This document shows, in pieces, positions 43,527 through 52,398 of a stretch of 64,000 nucleotides of DNA. The stretch spans positions 1,933,501-1,997,500 of the forward strand of contig NZ_CP086235.1 in the NCBI RefSeq assembly GCF_023612095.1, in the 5' to 3' direction. The notes beneath the pieces were generated by a model. It did not search any database. It saw only the letters and a program-made list of their open reading frames with translations, and had not been told where the DNA came from. A program made the translations under genes and the position numbers. Source of the stretch: Cytobacillus firmus (GTDB lineage: Bacteria; Bacillota; Bacilli; Bacillales; Cytobacillaceae). Positions within the stretch are counted from its first letter, which is position 1. The number at the start of each line of letters is the position of its first letter.

Positions 43527-44285
43527 ATGGAAAAGATCACATTTCATGATATTTATAAACCGGGACACACTGTTCTGGAAAATGGCCTTTTTATTCATAA
43601 TCATAATCCTGACATGCTCCTTCAGTATGACAGCAATTTTATTGCTTTTAAAAGAATGCCTTCCGTTCAGGAGTTTAAGGAGGCACATCAATATTTAAAA
43701 GAGTTTCATCAGAAATATGGCCAAAAGCATGTAAGGTTTTATTTTCCGGATGACGAAGAACTTTCTGAAGAGCTTGCGGCTTTCTTTCAGCAGGATGAAG
43801 ATTATACTGTGGGGTTCTTGGAGTTATTTGCGATTCTTCCGGCAGATTTTCCGGAAGTTCAGGAAAGGGAAGAAATCGTAGTCGAAAATGTTACTGATGA
43901 AACATGGAATGCTTATCTGGAATTCCAGTATGAGCAGGATTCGGTATATGGGGAAAATTTCGCAGAGAAAAAGAAAGCTCAGCATCTAAGAAATTACAGC
44001 GATGACAGCATTCAGCAGCTTATTGCATTTTATAAAGGAAAGCCAGCCGGATCTGTTGATGTCATTATTAAGGAACGAACAGCTGAAATTGATGGACTGA
44101 TGGTCCATGAGGATTGTCAGAAAAAGGGCATCGGCAGCTGCCTGCAGAAATCCGTGATGGATCAGTTCAAGGATAAAACGATTATTCTTGTGGCGGATGG
44201 GGAAGATACCCCAAAGGAGATGTACCGCAGGCAAAATTACCGGTATATTGGAAAGCAGTATAACTTACTAAAAGTATACGAATGA
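43527..44285 (+). CDS. GNAT N-acetyltransferase, two-domain
   Basis: A 252-residue protein with a GNAT domain in the C-terminal half (about 125-250): AEIDGLMVHEDCQKKGIGSCLQ gives motif A with the QKKGIGS loop, and EMYRRQNYRYIGKQYNLLKVY the C-terminal strand. The N-terminal 120 residues are a diverged GNAT-like or accessory domain (PGHTVLENGLFIHNHN). The acceptor is unknown. AGGAGAAACC precedes the ATG. It is followed by a terminator, so it ends the MEDS-GNAT unit. Confidence 0.82.
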   Translation: MEKITFHDIYKPGHTVLENGLFIHNHNPDMLLQYDSNFIAFKRMPSVQEFKEAHQYLKEFHQKYGQKHVRFYFPDDEELSEELAAFFQQDEDYTVGFLELFAILPADFPEVQEREEIVVENVTDETWNAYLEFQYEQDSVYGENFAEKKKAQHLRNYSDDSIQQLIAFYKGKPAGSVDVIIKERTAEIDGLMVHEDCQKKGIGSCLQKSVMDQFKDKTIILVADGEDTPKEMYRRQNYRYIGKQYNLLKVYE

Positions 44286-44291
44286 ATGGAA

Positions 44292-44320
44292 GCCTGGTTC
44301 TATGTGAGCCAGGTTTTTTT
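44292..44320 (+). terminator. MEDS-GNAT terminator
   Basis: CCTGGTTC/GAGCCAGG stem followed by T7. Confidence 0.85.
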
Positions 44321-44483
44321 GTGCTAATAGAACATTGTTTCACTGTGAAAATCGTTAAATCATTGATTTCATGGTGCAAAACACAATATTTGTCGAAAAA
44401 ACTCAGGATAAAAAGAATAAAATAATATTCCGAACGTAACAGTGTTATGTTACAATCAAATCATCAGAAAGGAGTCCTGGAAT

Positions 44484-45107
44484 TTGAGCGATGAATTAAT
44501 TTCAAAAAAAGAAGTATTGGATTTAACTGGTATTTCTTATGGACAGCTTTACCGGTGGAAAAGGAAGAATCTGATACCTGAGGATTGGTTTGTCCGGAAA
44601 TCAACTTTTACAGGGCAGGAGACTTTTTTTCCAAAAGAGAAAATCCTCGAGCGCGTCGAAAAAGTACAGAAGATGAAGGATAGCCTTTCGCTCGATGAGC
44701 TGGCTGATTTGTTTTCGCTGAATGCTACGAATCTGAAGCTGTCAAAGGATAGTCTGATTGCTAAAGGAATAGTTTCCGAGCCGGTTATGAATATATTTCT
44801 GGATACACAGGGGGAGATTAATGAATTCAATTATCATGAGATTTTGAAGCTTTATATTCTTTCAAACCTGCTGGAATCGGGTGATATCCATATCGAGGAA
44901 GGGAAAATGCTCCTTCAGCTATTAAATGATCATCAAAAAATCCTGCAGCAGCCAAAGGCTGTGATCTGCTTTATTCGAAAACTAGGCATGTCCAGCTGCC
45001 TGGTTTCAATGAACGGGGAACAGGTCCTTCTTGAAAAAGGGACAAAATTGGCTGCCGCTATATCAATAGAGCAATGTGCTGAAGAATTAAAATCCAAATT
45101 GGCATAG
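44484..45107 (+). CDS. yhbD: YhbD-like protein (DUF4004), MerR-like helix-turn-helix
   Basis: A 208-residue protein of the DUF4004/YhbD family. The N-terminal 80 residues have a MerR-like helix-turn-helix (ISKKEVLDLTGISYGQLYRW), then a K/E-rich helix; the rest is a helical domain of unknown role. TTG 44484 is chosen (AAAGGAG 8-9 nt upstream). The next gene 11 nt downstream encodes a bactofilin-like protein, the same order as yhbD-yhbE/F in B. subtilis, where bactofilins influence motility. A regulatory or assembly role for the pair is inference. Confidence 0.82.
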   Translation: MSDELISKKEVLDLTGISYGQLYRWKRKNLIPEDWFVRKSTFTGQETFFPKEKILERVEKVQKMKDSLSLDELADLFSLNATNLKLSKDSLIAKGIVSEPVMNIFLDTQGEINEFNYHEILKLYILSNLLESGDIHIEEGKMLLQLLNDHQKILQQPKAVICFIRKLGMSSCLVSMNGEQVLLEKGTKLAAAISIEQCAEELKSKLA

Positions 45108-45118
45108 GAGGAAATGCT

Positions 45119-45838
45119 GTGGAAATGAAAACACTGGGAAACTTAATCATTAATGGAGTTGGATCGGTTAATGGAGGAACTTTTAATAAAGTCGAAATCA
45201 ATGGAAAGGGCACGGTAAATAGTGATATAGAGTGCGAGAAATTCTATTGCAACGGTACAGGCACGGTCCATGGAAATGTAAAAACCGAAAAAGGAAAGAT
45301 CAGCGGTGCAGCCAAAATCCATGGAGCAGTTAAAGCTGATTCCTTAAATGTTAACGGTTCTGCCTCCATTTCAGAAGCTGTCCTAAGCCGAAAGCTTGAG
45401 GTGGCCGGGAGTTCCTCCATTGGGGGTTCTGTGAAAAGCGATGAAATGGTTGTGGATGGGAAAGCAAAGATTGCCGGAGACTGTGAAGCGGAGGTTTTCC
45501 GCGCGGAAGGGGCTTTTAAGATAGATGGTTTACTGAACGCAGAAACGATTGATATTAAACTATTTGGAGAAAGCAAAGCGAAAGAGATTGGCGGAAGAAA
45601 GATAAAAGTGGCACAGCATAGAGAAAGCCTATTTAAATTAATCAAATCGCTATTTCCATTAAAGCTCGAGGCGGAATTAATTGAAGGGGATGACATTGAA
45701 CTCGAAGGCACCACAGCTCTTGTCGTCAGAGGGAAAAATGTCAAAATCGGCAAAAATTGCGAGATTGGACTAGTGGAATACTCCGGAGAATACGAATGTT
45801 CACCAGACTCAGAGGTGAAAGAATCCCGGTTAATATAG
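45119..45838 (+). CDS. Bactofilin-like polymer-forming protein (YhbE/YhbF type)
   Basis: A 239-residue protein made mostly of short beta-helix turns with repeating G-x-V/I-x-G and V-x-V-x-G patterns (NGVGSVNGGTFNKVEINGKG, then DIECEKFYCNGTGTVHGNV). These are typical of bactofilins, which form nucleotide-free filaments on the membrane. A less regular segment (about 160-200) precedes a final turn set. The GTG 45119 follows AGGAGGAA; an ATG two codons later is equally possible. It is co-transcribed with the YhbD-like gene and followed by a terminator. Confidence 0.85.
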   Translation: MEMKTLGNLIINGVGSVNGGTFNKVEINGKGTVNSDIECEKFYCNGTGTVHGNVKTEKGKISGAAKIHGAVKADSLNVNGSASISEAVLSRKLEVAGSSSIGGSVKSDEMVVDGKAKIAGDCEAEVFRAEGAFKIDGLLNAETIDIKLFGESKAKEIGGRKIKVAQHRESLFKLIKSLFPLKLEAELIEGDDIELEGTTALVVRGKNVKIGKNCEIGLVEYSGEYECSPDSEVKESRLI

Positions 45839-45848
45839 AATAATGAAT

Positions 45849-45880
45849 GCCTAACCTGATTGGTTAGGTTTTTTTTATTT
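45849..45880 (+). terminator. yhbD-bactofilin terminator
   Basis: CCTAACC/GGTTAGG stem followed by T8. Confidence 0.9.
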
Positions 45881-45948
45881 AAAGGGCAAGATAATCATAA
45901 TACCCGGCACACTAACAAACAAGACTCGTTTTCCAAAGGAGAGTTATT

Positions 45949-47382
45949 GTGTTCCGGAAACATTACAGCCACCATAAAAAGATAAGCAGGAGTATTCACT
46001 CTAATATTCAATACTTAACAGAGCAGTTTGGCAACAGCTCCGATCTATCAATCCGAAATATAATACTTTCAAACCATGGTAAAGCAGCCATCATACATAT
46101 CCAGGGGATCGTTGACGAACAAAGCCTGCATGACAATGTTCTCCATCCTATTCTCGCATGGAGTCATGAACAAAAACCTATTCAAAATTGGTCCGGGGAA
46201 ATAGTTCAGATCATTTCGGTATCTAAGGTAAACACCATTGATGACTGGTCCGAAATAGTGAACGGCCTGCTGAGCGGGGACACGGTTATTTTGATAGAGG
46301 GACATTCAGAGGCGATCCTTGCCGGAACAGGAAAGATTCAATCAAGAACTATTACTGAACCTTCGACACAAACGGTGGTAAAAGGGCCAAAAGATGGATT
46401 TACGGAGAATTTAGGTACGAATATTTCACTGATCCGTGCCAGAATACAAAATAACAATCTAAGGATAGAACAGACAAAAGCAGGGAAAGTGACCAAAACC
46501 GATATCGGCATCTTATACATGGAGGGTATAGCGAAAGAGGAAATCGTAAAGGAAGTGAAGGAAAGAATCAGTAAAATCGATATGGACAGTATACTGGACA
46601 CAAATTATGTGGAAGAAGCCTTAAAGGACAACAGGAAAACGATCTTTCCGCTCTTCCAGAATTCGGAGAGGCCAGACGTGGTCGCAGCTAACCTTTTAGA
46701 AGGCAAAATTGCGATCATTATACAGGGAACACCATTTGCATTGATTCTGCCGGCTGTTTTTATCCAATTTTTTCAATCTCCTGAAGACTATTATGCCAAT
46801 TACCTGGTGAGTTCCTTTCTAAGACTCATTCGGGTTGGCTCTTTTTACGTTAACATGTATGCCTCGGCCATTTATTTGGCCCTGATCACGCATCACCATG
46901 GCTTAATCCCTACTACTTTAATGGTGACGCTCATGGCACAAAGAGAACAGGTGCCTTTTCCGGCCATTGTGGAACTGCTGGTAATGGAACTGGCCTTCGA
47001 AGTCCTGCGGGAAGCCGGGATCCGGATGCCAAGGGCCATTGGTCCGGCTGTTTCCATTGTAGGGGCTCTTATTCTCGGCCAGGCTGCAGTCGAAGCTGGC
47101 TTTGTTTCAGCGGCCATTGTGATCATCGTGGCGACGACAGCCATTTCAAGCTTCACACTGCCTAACCCTAATATTGTGAACGCCGCACGCGGGATGCGGT
47201 TCATTCTTATTTTTGCCGCTGCTTTTATTGGATTCTATGGAATTATCCTGTTTTCTTTATGCATTATTCTGCACCTTTGCAGTCTTAAATCAGTAGGAGT
47301 CCCATATCTCACTCCACTCTCACCGGTCAGAGTCAGCGGTTTGAAAGACAGTTTAGTCCGGATAGGGACCTCATCCAAGTGA
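45949..47382 (+). CDS. Spore germinant receptor subunit A (GerA family)
   Basis: A 477-residue A subunit of a Ger-type receptor in the inner spore membrane. A large N-terminal soluble domain (1-230; DGFTENLGTNISLIRARI is family-typical) precedes about five membrane helices, with EGKIAIIIQGTPFALILPAVF, FLRLIRVGSFYVNMYASAIY and FPAIVELLVMELAFEVLREAGIRMP-region hallmarks (each conserved in GerAA/GerBA/GerKA). GTG 45949 follows AAAGGAGAG. It starts an A-C-B operon. The germinant cannot be predicted. Expression in the forespore under sigma-G is expected from the family; I saw no clear sigma-G promoter. Confidence 0.94.
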   Translation: MFRKHYSHHKKISRSIHSNIQYLTEQFGNSSDLSIRNIILSNHGKAAIIHIQGIVDEQSLHDNVLHPILAWSHEQKPIQNWSGEIVQIISVSKVNTIDDWSEIVNGLLSGDTVILIEGHSEAILAGTGKIQSRTITEPSTQTVVKGPKDGFTENLGTNISLIRARIQNNNLRIEQTKAGKVTKTDIGILYMEGIAKEEIVKEVKERISKIDMDSILDTNYVEEALKDNRKTIFPLFQNSERPDVVAANLLEGKIAIIIQGTPFALILPAVFIQFFQSPEDYYANYLVSSFLRLIRVGSFYVNMYASAIYLALITHHHGLIPTTLMVTLMAQREQVPFPAIVELLVMELAFEVLREAGIRMPRAIGPAVSIVGALILGQAAVEAGFVSAAIVIIVATTAISSFTLPNPNIVNAARGMRFILIFAAAFIGFYGIILFSLCIILHLCSLKSVGVPYLTPLSPVRVSGLKDSLVRIGTSSK

Positions 47383-47425
47383 GGCCCTTGTTCCGGAAGT
47401 CAATTAAAAGAGCAGGGATGAACGT

Positions 47426-48598
47426 ATGAGAAAAGTCATTTCGATCATGTTGATAATGGGTTTACTAACGGGCTGTTCCAATTATAGAGATTTAAATGAA
47501 GTCGCTTTAATAATCGCCATTGGCATAGACCTCCCCCAGGAAAGGGAATCAGGCTATCGGGTCACGTATCAAGTAATCAATCCGGGTTATTTTTCGCAAA
47601 ATGGGACAGGAAACAGCCTTCCAGTTATTAATTACACAGTCGAATCAGAAACGTTTATTGAAGCGTACAGGATGGCGTCTTTAATCATTCCAAGAGAGAA
47701 CAGTGTTACTCATCTTTCTTTGATTGTGATTGGAGAGGCTCTTGCAAGAGAGGGGCTGGGACTTATATTTGATGTGTTTGAAAGAGGTGAATCACGCTCA
47801 TCGTTTCCAGTTTTTATTGCAAGGGACACGACTGCGGAAGAAGTTCTCGGGGTCATTGAGCCGTTGGAATCCAATCCAACGAAAAGCATCATCAGCACCA
47901 GCGAGAATAATGGAAAAATGTACTCCATCTCAGAAATCGTTCCCATTTACCGGGCCATCTCCCTTTTATCAGGTGAGGGGCAGAACCTTATGCTTTCAGG
48001 CATTCATTTGAACAAACCGCTTAAATCCCAGAATCAGACGGATAACCTGCAGAACATCAAGCCGCCGGTCGTAGAGGTAACTGGATTGGCACTGTTTAAA
48101 AAAGATCAATTAGCCGGCTGGTTTGACGGCAAAATCGCAAGAACAGCCCATATAATCAATTCAGCCGCTGAATATACATCCTTTCCGCTGCCATGTAACA
48201 ATAAAAAAAATTTGACCGTCACGACAAAAGGAATGAGGTCGACCATTAAGACAGAGTTAAAACCAAAATTGACTCTGGCAGTTGATGCAGATATTAAGGG
48301 CTATATTGCTGAACTGGAATGCTATATAAAAATTGATAGTGATAAAGAAATAAGAAAGATTGAGAAAAAATTAGAAAAAGAGGCCGAAAGCCAAATAAGG
48401 GAAACAATCAAAATGGCGCAGGAAATGGAAACCGATGTATTCGGTTTCGGCAGAAAACTATCCATTAATAATCCGGATTACTGGAAAAAACATAAGAAAG
48501 AATGGAATAAGCTATTTAAAACTGCGGATATTGAAGTAAATGTGAATGCGAAAATAACGAACGCAGGATTACTGACAGATCCATATAAACTACAATAA
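47426..48598 (+). CDS. Spore germinant receptor subunit C (Ger(x)C lipoprotein)
   Basis: A 390-residue lipoprotein of the Ger(x)C family, on the outer face of the inner spore membrane. The signal peptide ends in the lipobox LLTGC (Cys about residue 17). The typical N-terminal NYRDLNEVALIIAIGID follows, with three alpha/beta domains thereafter. The C-terminal half has the expected KMAQEMETDVFGFGRKL-type stretch ending NVNAKITNAGL. It lies between subunit A and subunit B genes with short gaps, one operon. Confidence 0.94.
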   Translation: MRKVISIMLIMGLLTGCSNYRDLNEVALIIAIGIDLPQERESGYRVTYQVINPGYFSQNGTGNSLPVINYTVESETFIEAYRMASLIIPRENSVTHLSLIVIGEALAREGLGLIFDVFERGESRSSFPVFIARDTTAEEVLGVIEPLESNPTKSIISTSENNGKMYSISEIVPIYRAISLLSGEGQNLMLSGIHLNKPLKSQNQTDNLQNIKPPVVEVTGLALFKKDQLAGWFDGKIARTAHIINSAAEYTSFPLPCNNKKNLTVTTKGMRSTIKTELKPKLTLAVDADIKGYIAELECYIKIDSDKEIRKIEKKLEKEAESQIRETIKMAQEMETDVFGFGRKLSINNPDYWKKHKKEWNKLFKTADIEVNVNAKITNAGLLTDPYKLQ

Positions 48599-48615
48599 TT
48601 CTGGATGTGAAGTAA

Positions 48616-49719
48616 ATGCCGAAAGATAAGATTGATGGAATACAATTATTCTGCTTGATGGTCCTTTTTATGTTTGGGACAGCTGTGTTTCTGGATCTTG
48701 GAAGCGGAGCCCGCCAGGACGCATGGATCGTTACGATTCTTTCACCCATTGCCGGGCTGATAATCTTTGCTGTTTACTATCGTCTTTACAGACAGTATCC
48801 GGATTTGCCGCTGACAGAATACATGAAAAAAATTTTAGGGAAATACCTGGGAAGCCTTATAAGCTATATGTACATTATCTATTTCATTTATATTGCGTCC
48901 AGGGTTTTGCGTGATGTTGAGGAATTACTGATCAGTTCTCCTTATGCCAAAACCTCCATTATTACGCTGGGTATCTGTATGGTGTTTGCATTGGTATACG
49001 CAGTTCATTTAGGTTTTGAGGTATTTGCAAGAGGAGGGATTATCTGCTTCGCCCTCATGACAGTCACTTTATTGCTAATCCTGATATTCTATGTGATCAG
49101 TGACTTGATTCATCTGGAAAATTTGCGGCCTGTTTTAGCTAAAGGATGGAAACCGGTCTTCAGGGAGATTTTTCCGGTTAATATGACGGTTCCTTACGGA
49201 GAGTTGGTTATATTTACGATGATCCTTCCTTTAATGAAACGGAAGACAAAGATTTTAAAAACAGGGAGTATGGCCATTGCGTATGTTGGCATTTATTTAA
49301 CCATTAATACGATGCTCTTAATTTGTATTCTTGGTGCAGATCTCCTTGAGCGTTCGGCCTTCCCGGCACTGGCTGCTGTTGGCTATATTCAAATTGGGGG
49401 ATTTATTCAGCGTCTGGATCCTTTTATCATCCTATTGATTGTATTTCTGGGGTTTATTAAAGTGGGCCTGTTCTTCTATTGTGCGGTAATCGGAATGAAT
49501 AACCTTTTTAAAATGAGGCCAAATGTTTTCACTTCCTATTTTATGGGCGGGATTATTTGTCTTTCCTCCATTATGATTGCACCAAGCTATCAAAGCCATC
49601 TGGATGAAGGATTAAAAGTAGTCCCTTATTTCCTGCATATTGCTTTCCAATTCGCCATTCCTGCTGTATTGCTCGTACTGGCGGCCATCCAGCGTAAATG
49701 GAAACAGGGAAAAGTGTAG
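48616..49719 (+). CDS. Spore germinant receptor subunit B (GerXB, APC-like)
   Basis: A 367-residue membrane protein of the GerAB/spore permease family (APC fold) with ten hydrophobic helices. The family opening (KIDGIQLFCLMVLFMFGTAV) and DAWIVTILSPIAGL, plus PYGELVIFTMILP in the middle, are recognisable. In studied receptors the B subunit carries the amino-acid-type ligand pocket and may form the ion path. The ATG is 17 nt after the C subunit stop. It is the last gene of the ger operon. Confidence 0.94.
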   Translation: MPKDKIDGIQLFCLMVLFMFGTAVFLDLGSGARQDAWIVTILSPIAGLIIFAVYYRLYRQYPDLPLTEYMKKILGKYLGSLISYMYIIYFIYIASRVLRDVEELLISSPYAKTSIITLGICMVFALVYAVHLGFEVFARGGIICFALMTVTLLLILIFYVISDLIHLENLRPVLAKGWKPVFREIFPVNMTVPYGELVIFTMILPLMKRKTKILKTGSMAIAYVGIYLTINTMLLICILGADLLERSAFPALAAVGYIQIGGFIQRLDPFIILLIVFLGFIKVGLFFYCAVIGMNNLFKMRPNVFTSYFMGGIICLSSIMIAPSYQSHLDEGLKVVPYFLHIAFQFAIPAVLLVLAAIQRKWKQGKV

Positions 49720-49727
49720 AATAGCGA

Positions 49728-49940
49728 TTATTTTTTCTTCTTTTCATGTAACCAGTACATAACGAATAAACCAAGGATAAAAATGATGATAAGGAAATAA
49801 TCTTCTCCCTGTGCGGAAGACAGAACAATTTTTATGCTTTTCCAGGATTCAAATATTGAATGGCCCTGGATATAATCAAGTAAAACAATGAGGCCGGCTG
49901 TACCGGCTAAGAGTGATAAGAGAACGAACATAGCACGCAT
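49728..49940 (-). CDS. Small two-helix membrane protein, 70 aa
   Basis: A 70-residue protein with two hydrophobic helices (FVLLSLLAGTAGLIVLLDYI and FLIIIFILGLFVMYWL) joined by a 20-residue loop, and a basic end HEKKKK. TGGAGCTGA precedes the ATG. The C-terminus is 8 nt from the convergent subunit B gene end. I do not recognise a family. It may be a spore or envelope accessory protein given the neighbours, but that is a guess. Confidence 0.6.
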   Translation of the reverse strand: MRAMFVLLSLLAGTAGLIVLLDYIQGHSIFESWKSIKIVLSSAQGEDYFLIIIFILGLFVMYWLHEKKKK

Positions 49941-50130
49941 ATGATTCAGCTCCAGGTATTAGGATATGTATTAGGTTTAACATGTTTTTTCTTTTATAAA
50001 CTAAATAGGAACCAAGTGTTGCGGGAAAACATGAAGTGAATAAGGGGTAAAAGCCTGTCTGCAGCATAATGGACAAATTTAGAAAAATATACTTTATTAG
50101 TCATAAAAAAATAAATAAATTTTTTATTTT

Positions 50131-50144
50131 TGTAAGCGCTTTAA
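50131..50144 (+). promoter_or_regulatory. cre-like site upstream of serA leader
   Basis: TGTAAGCGCTTTAA differs from the CcpA consensus TGnAAnCGnWnnCA at one position and is nearly palindromic. The stretch 49941-50190 has no gene. Confidence 0.3.
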
Positions 50145-50191
50145 AGGGTTGAAGTTTTCAGAAGACTTTGATAAGATTTAAAAAACCGAAA

Positions 50192-50298
50192 AGGCTATGT
50201 GTAACTGGCGAGACGCGGATCACCGCGGGGAGCACATAGTGTCGAAGCCGTTCGCCTGGGCAGAGGTAAGGGATTCTACCCTTGCCTCTTTCTGTTTT
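50192..50298 (+). ncRNA. ZTP (pfl) riboswitch with terminator upstream of serA
   Basis: P1 is CTATGTG/CACATAG. The conserved AACTGGCGAGACGCGGAT, CGCGGGGAGC and 3' CGCCTGGGCA blocks of the pfl/ZTP motif follow in order. An AGAGG...CCTCT hairpin (50262-50288) with a T-rich tail is the expression platform. ZMP/ZTP accumulate when 10-formyl-THF is short; SerA feeds serine into one-carbon units, so an ON switch makes sense. Confidence 0.9.
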
Positions 50299-50335
50299 AA
50301 AATCTGACAAAGTTAGTTGAAAAGGGGAGAATCCA

Positions 50336-51535
50336 GTGAGTACCATGACTTTAGACAAAGTAAAAACGATTAAAACACTGAATGCCATTGCGCCAAGCGG
50401 TCTTGAAGTGTTTAACAAGGATCATTTTACAATCGATAATGAAAGCGGCAATCCGGATGCGATTGTTCTTCGCAGCTTTAATATGCATTCGATGGAATTG
50501 GGCGATCGATTAAAAGCAATCGCCCGTGCAGGTGCTGGAGTGAATAACATCCCGGTGGAGAAATGCACTGAGCAGGGAATAGTTGTGTTTAATACACCCG
50601 GCGCCAATGCAAATGCCGTAAAAGAAATGGTGCTTACCTCCTTAATGGCTTCATCCCGGAATCTTTTTGCCGGAATTACTTGGACTAAAACGCTGAAGGA
50701 TGAAGGAGATCAGATCCCTAAGCTTGTAGAAGCAGGAAAGAAGCAATTTGTCGGAAAAGAAATTAAGGGGAAAACGCTCGGTGTCATCGGATTGGGGGCA
50801 ATCGGGGCACTTGTAGCCAATGATGCACTGGAACTGGATATGGATGTTGTTGGCTTTGATCCCTTTATTTCTGTCGACACGGCCTGGAACCTGTCCCGCA
50901 ATGTTCAGCGTGCCATGAACATCGAGCAGGTGTTTGCAGAATCAGACTATATCACTGTGCATGTTCCATTAACCGATGATACAAGGGAAATGTTCAATGA
51001 AGATACGTTTAGCATAATGAAAAAGGGTGTTCACATCCTAAATTTCTCACGCGGAGAGCTTGTGAATGAAGCAGATATGGCAGCTGCCCTTGAAAGCGGA
51101 AAAGTGGGCAAGTATATTACAGACTTCCCAAATGAAAATATCCTTAAAATGAAAAACGCATTGGCCATTCCACACCTTGGCGCATCAACGAAGGAATCGG
51201 AGGAAAACTGTGCAGTCATGGCAGCACGCCAGGTGAAGCACTTCCTTGAAACAGGCAATGTCAAAAACTCAGTGAACTTCCCAAATGCTGCGCTTCCTTA
51301 CACGGGCAAGCGGCGTGTCACTGCTTTTCATAAAAACATCCCAAATATGGTCGGCCAAATCACACTTTCCATTTCAAGCTACCAGCTGAATATCGCAGAC
51401 ATGGTAAACCGCAGCCGAGGTGAATATGCGTACACCATGATCGACATCGATAATAAAGTGAATGGCGATGTGATCCCTGGACTGCTTGAGCAGATTAATC
51501 AAATTGAAGGCATGATTACGTCACGGATAATATAA
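50336..51535 (+). CDS. serA: D-3-phosphoglycerate dehydrogenase
   Basis: A 399-residue first enzyme of serine synthesis (3-phosphoglycerate + NAD+ to 3-phosphohydroxypyruvate). The nucleotide-binding motif is GLGAIGALVANDA (about residues 150-162). The catalytic Arg is in ARAGAGVNNI or SRGELVNEADM, and the Glu/His pair is near FPNENILKMKN and IPHLGASTKESEENCA. A C-terminal ACT domain (about 325-399) with SYQLNIADMVNRSRGEYAY suggests allosteric feedback. GTG 50336 has GGGGAG at good spacing. It is preceded by a ZTP riboswitch and followed by 52-bp repeats. Confidence 0.94.
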   Translation: MSTMTLDKVKTIKTLNAIAPSGLEVFNKDHFTIDNESGNPDAIVLRSFNMHSMELGDRLKAIARAGAGVNNIPVEKCTEQGIVVFNTPGANANAVKEMVLTSLMASSRNLFAGITWTKTLKDEGDQIPKLVEAGKKQFVGKEIKGKTLGVIGLGAIGALVANDALELDMDVVGFDPFISVDTAWNLSRNVQRAMNIEQVFAESDYITVHVPLTDDTREMFNEDTFSIMKKGVHILNFSRGELVNEADMAAALESGKVGKYITDFPNENILKMKNALAIPHLGASTKESEENCAVMAARQVKHFLETGNVKNSVNFPNAALPYTGKRRVTAFHKNIPNMVGQITLSISSYQLNIADMVNRSRGEYAYTMIDIDNKVNGDVIPGLLEQINQIEGMITSRII

Positions 51536-51547
51536 GTTGGCCCTGGT

Positions 51548-51675
51548 ATTGATAGGACCTTGGGGACTTCGGACACAGAAAGCGTAAGACAGTGATTTAG
51601 AGTCTGAAGCTGGAGCAACTTCGGACATATAAAGCGGGAAACAGAGAGGTAGAGTCCGAACAGCGAGCTGCATTG
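51548..51675 (+). repeat. 52-bp-period repeat cluster 2 (about 2.4 units)
   Basis: GAGTCTGAAGCTGGAGCAAC at 51600 and GAGTCCGAACAGCGAGCTGC at 51652 are 52 bp apart. A degenerate earlier unit starts near 51548. Same family as 425-595 and 55975-56300. Confidence 0.75.
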
Positions 51676-51694
51676 GATCTCTTGCCAATAGAAT

Positions 51695-51729
51695 CAAAAA
51701 CCAGACCTCATCCAAGAGGTCTGGTTTTT
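51695..51729. terminator. Bidirectional terminator serA / DUF3267 gene
   Basis: AAAAACCAGACCTC-ATCCAA-GAGGTCTGGTTTTT perfect 14-bp stem. Confidence 0.92.
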
Positions 51730-51732
51730 GCA

Positions 51733-52305
51733 TCACAGATTTTTGCGTAAGGAATCCCTTTTCACCTGATAATACCCCCTGCAAAAAAACGAGTTCTTTG
51801 GTTTCATGGCAATTAAGAAAGAATTGTAGATATCCGAGGCGGAAATGAATGAATTAAACCAGCAAATAAATAATAGAATTGTTTTAATATTCCCTGATAC
51901 ATAGAAGGATAGAACGCCAGTGATGCCTGATAATACAATAAAGGGCAAACTCATAAAAACCCAAAATCTCATTTTGGATAGAGTAGCATTTGTATTTAGC
52001 CAAAAATACAATCCGCTAAATGTTAAGCTAATATCGCCTTTTTTGCTGATAACCAAAATATGCAGACATTCGTGAACTATAAAGACAAAGATACCTATTA
52101 AAATGAGGTAAATGATATTAATCTGAGAGAAACCTGTCTCAAAAAAATAGGGTATCAGAAATATGATGATCTGGAGCAGATATACAAACTTCATATAATG
52201 CTTTCGATACCAATTACTCCTTATAAAAGGAGACCATTCTGCCAAATTCATGCTAATCTGCGGTAAGTGGCGAAACCATGTGATGATAAGTGTTCCCTCC
52301 CTCAT
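51733..52305 (-). CDS. DUF3267 membrane protein with HExxH (putative metalloprotease)
   Basis: A membrane protein of the DUF3267 family with four to five helices (FVYLLQIIIFLIPYFF; INIIYLILIGIFVFIV; FWVFMSLPFIVLSG; TILLFICWFNSFIS). A zinc-type motif HECLH (VHECLHILVI) sits at the end of the second helix, as in intramembrane or membrane-anchored zinc metalloproteases. The start is uncertain: ATG 52305 has no ribosome site, while GAGGGAGGG lies after it and would favour a non-ATG start near residue 7 or ATG at QISMNLAEW. The target is unknown. Confidence 0.72.
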   Translation of the reverse strand: MREGTLIITWFRHLPQISMNLAEWSPFIRSNWYRKHYMKFVYLLQIIIFLIPYFFETGFSQINIIYLILIGIFVFIVHECLHILVISKKGDISLTFSGLYFWLNTNATLSKMRFWVFMSLPFIVLSGITGVLSFYVSGNIKTILLFICWFNSFISASDIYNSFLIAMKPKNSFFCRGYYQVKRDSLRKNL

Positions 52306-52358
52306 TTAACCGAGTATTTTCGCTAATTTTAACATAAAATTCCAATTTTATTAACAAT

Positions 52359-52398
52359 AAAAACGCACAGTAACTCAAATTACTGTGCGTTTTTTTTG
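52359..52398. terminator. Terminator of the GntR gene
   Basis: AAAACGCACAGTAA-CTCAAA-TTACTGTGCGTTTT perfect 14-bp stem. Confidence 0.9.

Noticed and set aside
45884..45914. Sigma-G promoter of the ger operon (CACACTA)
   Set aside because: The -10-like heptamer has no acceptable -35 partner at 17-18 nt.
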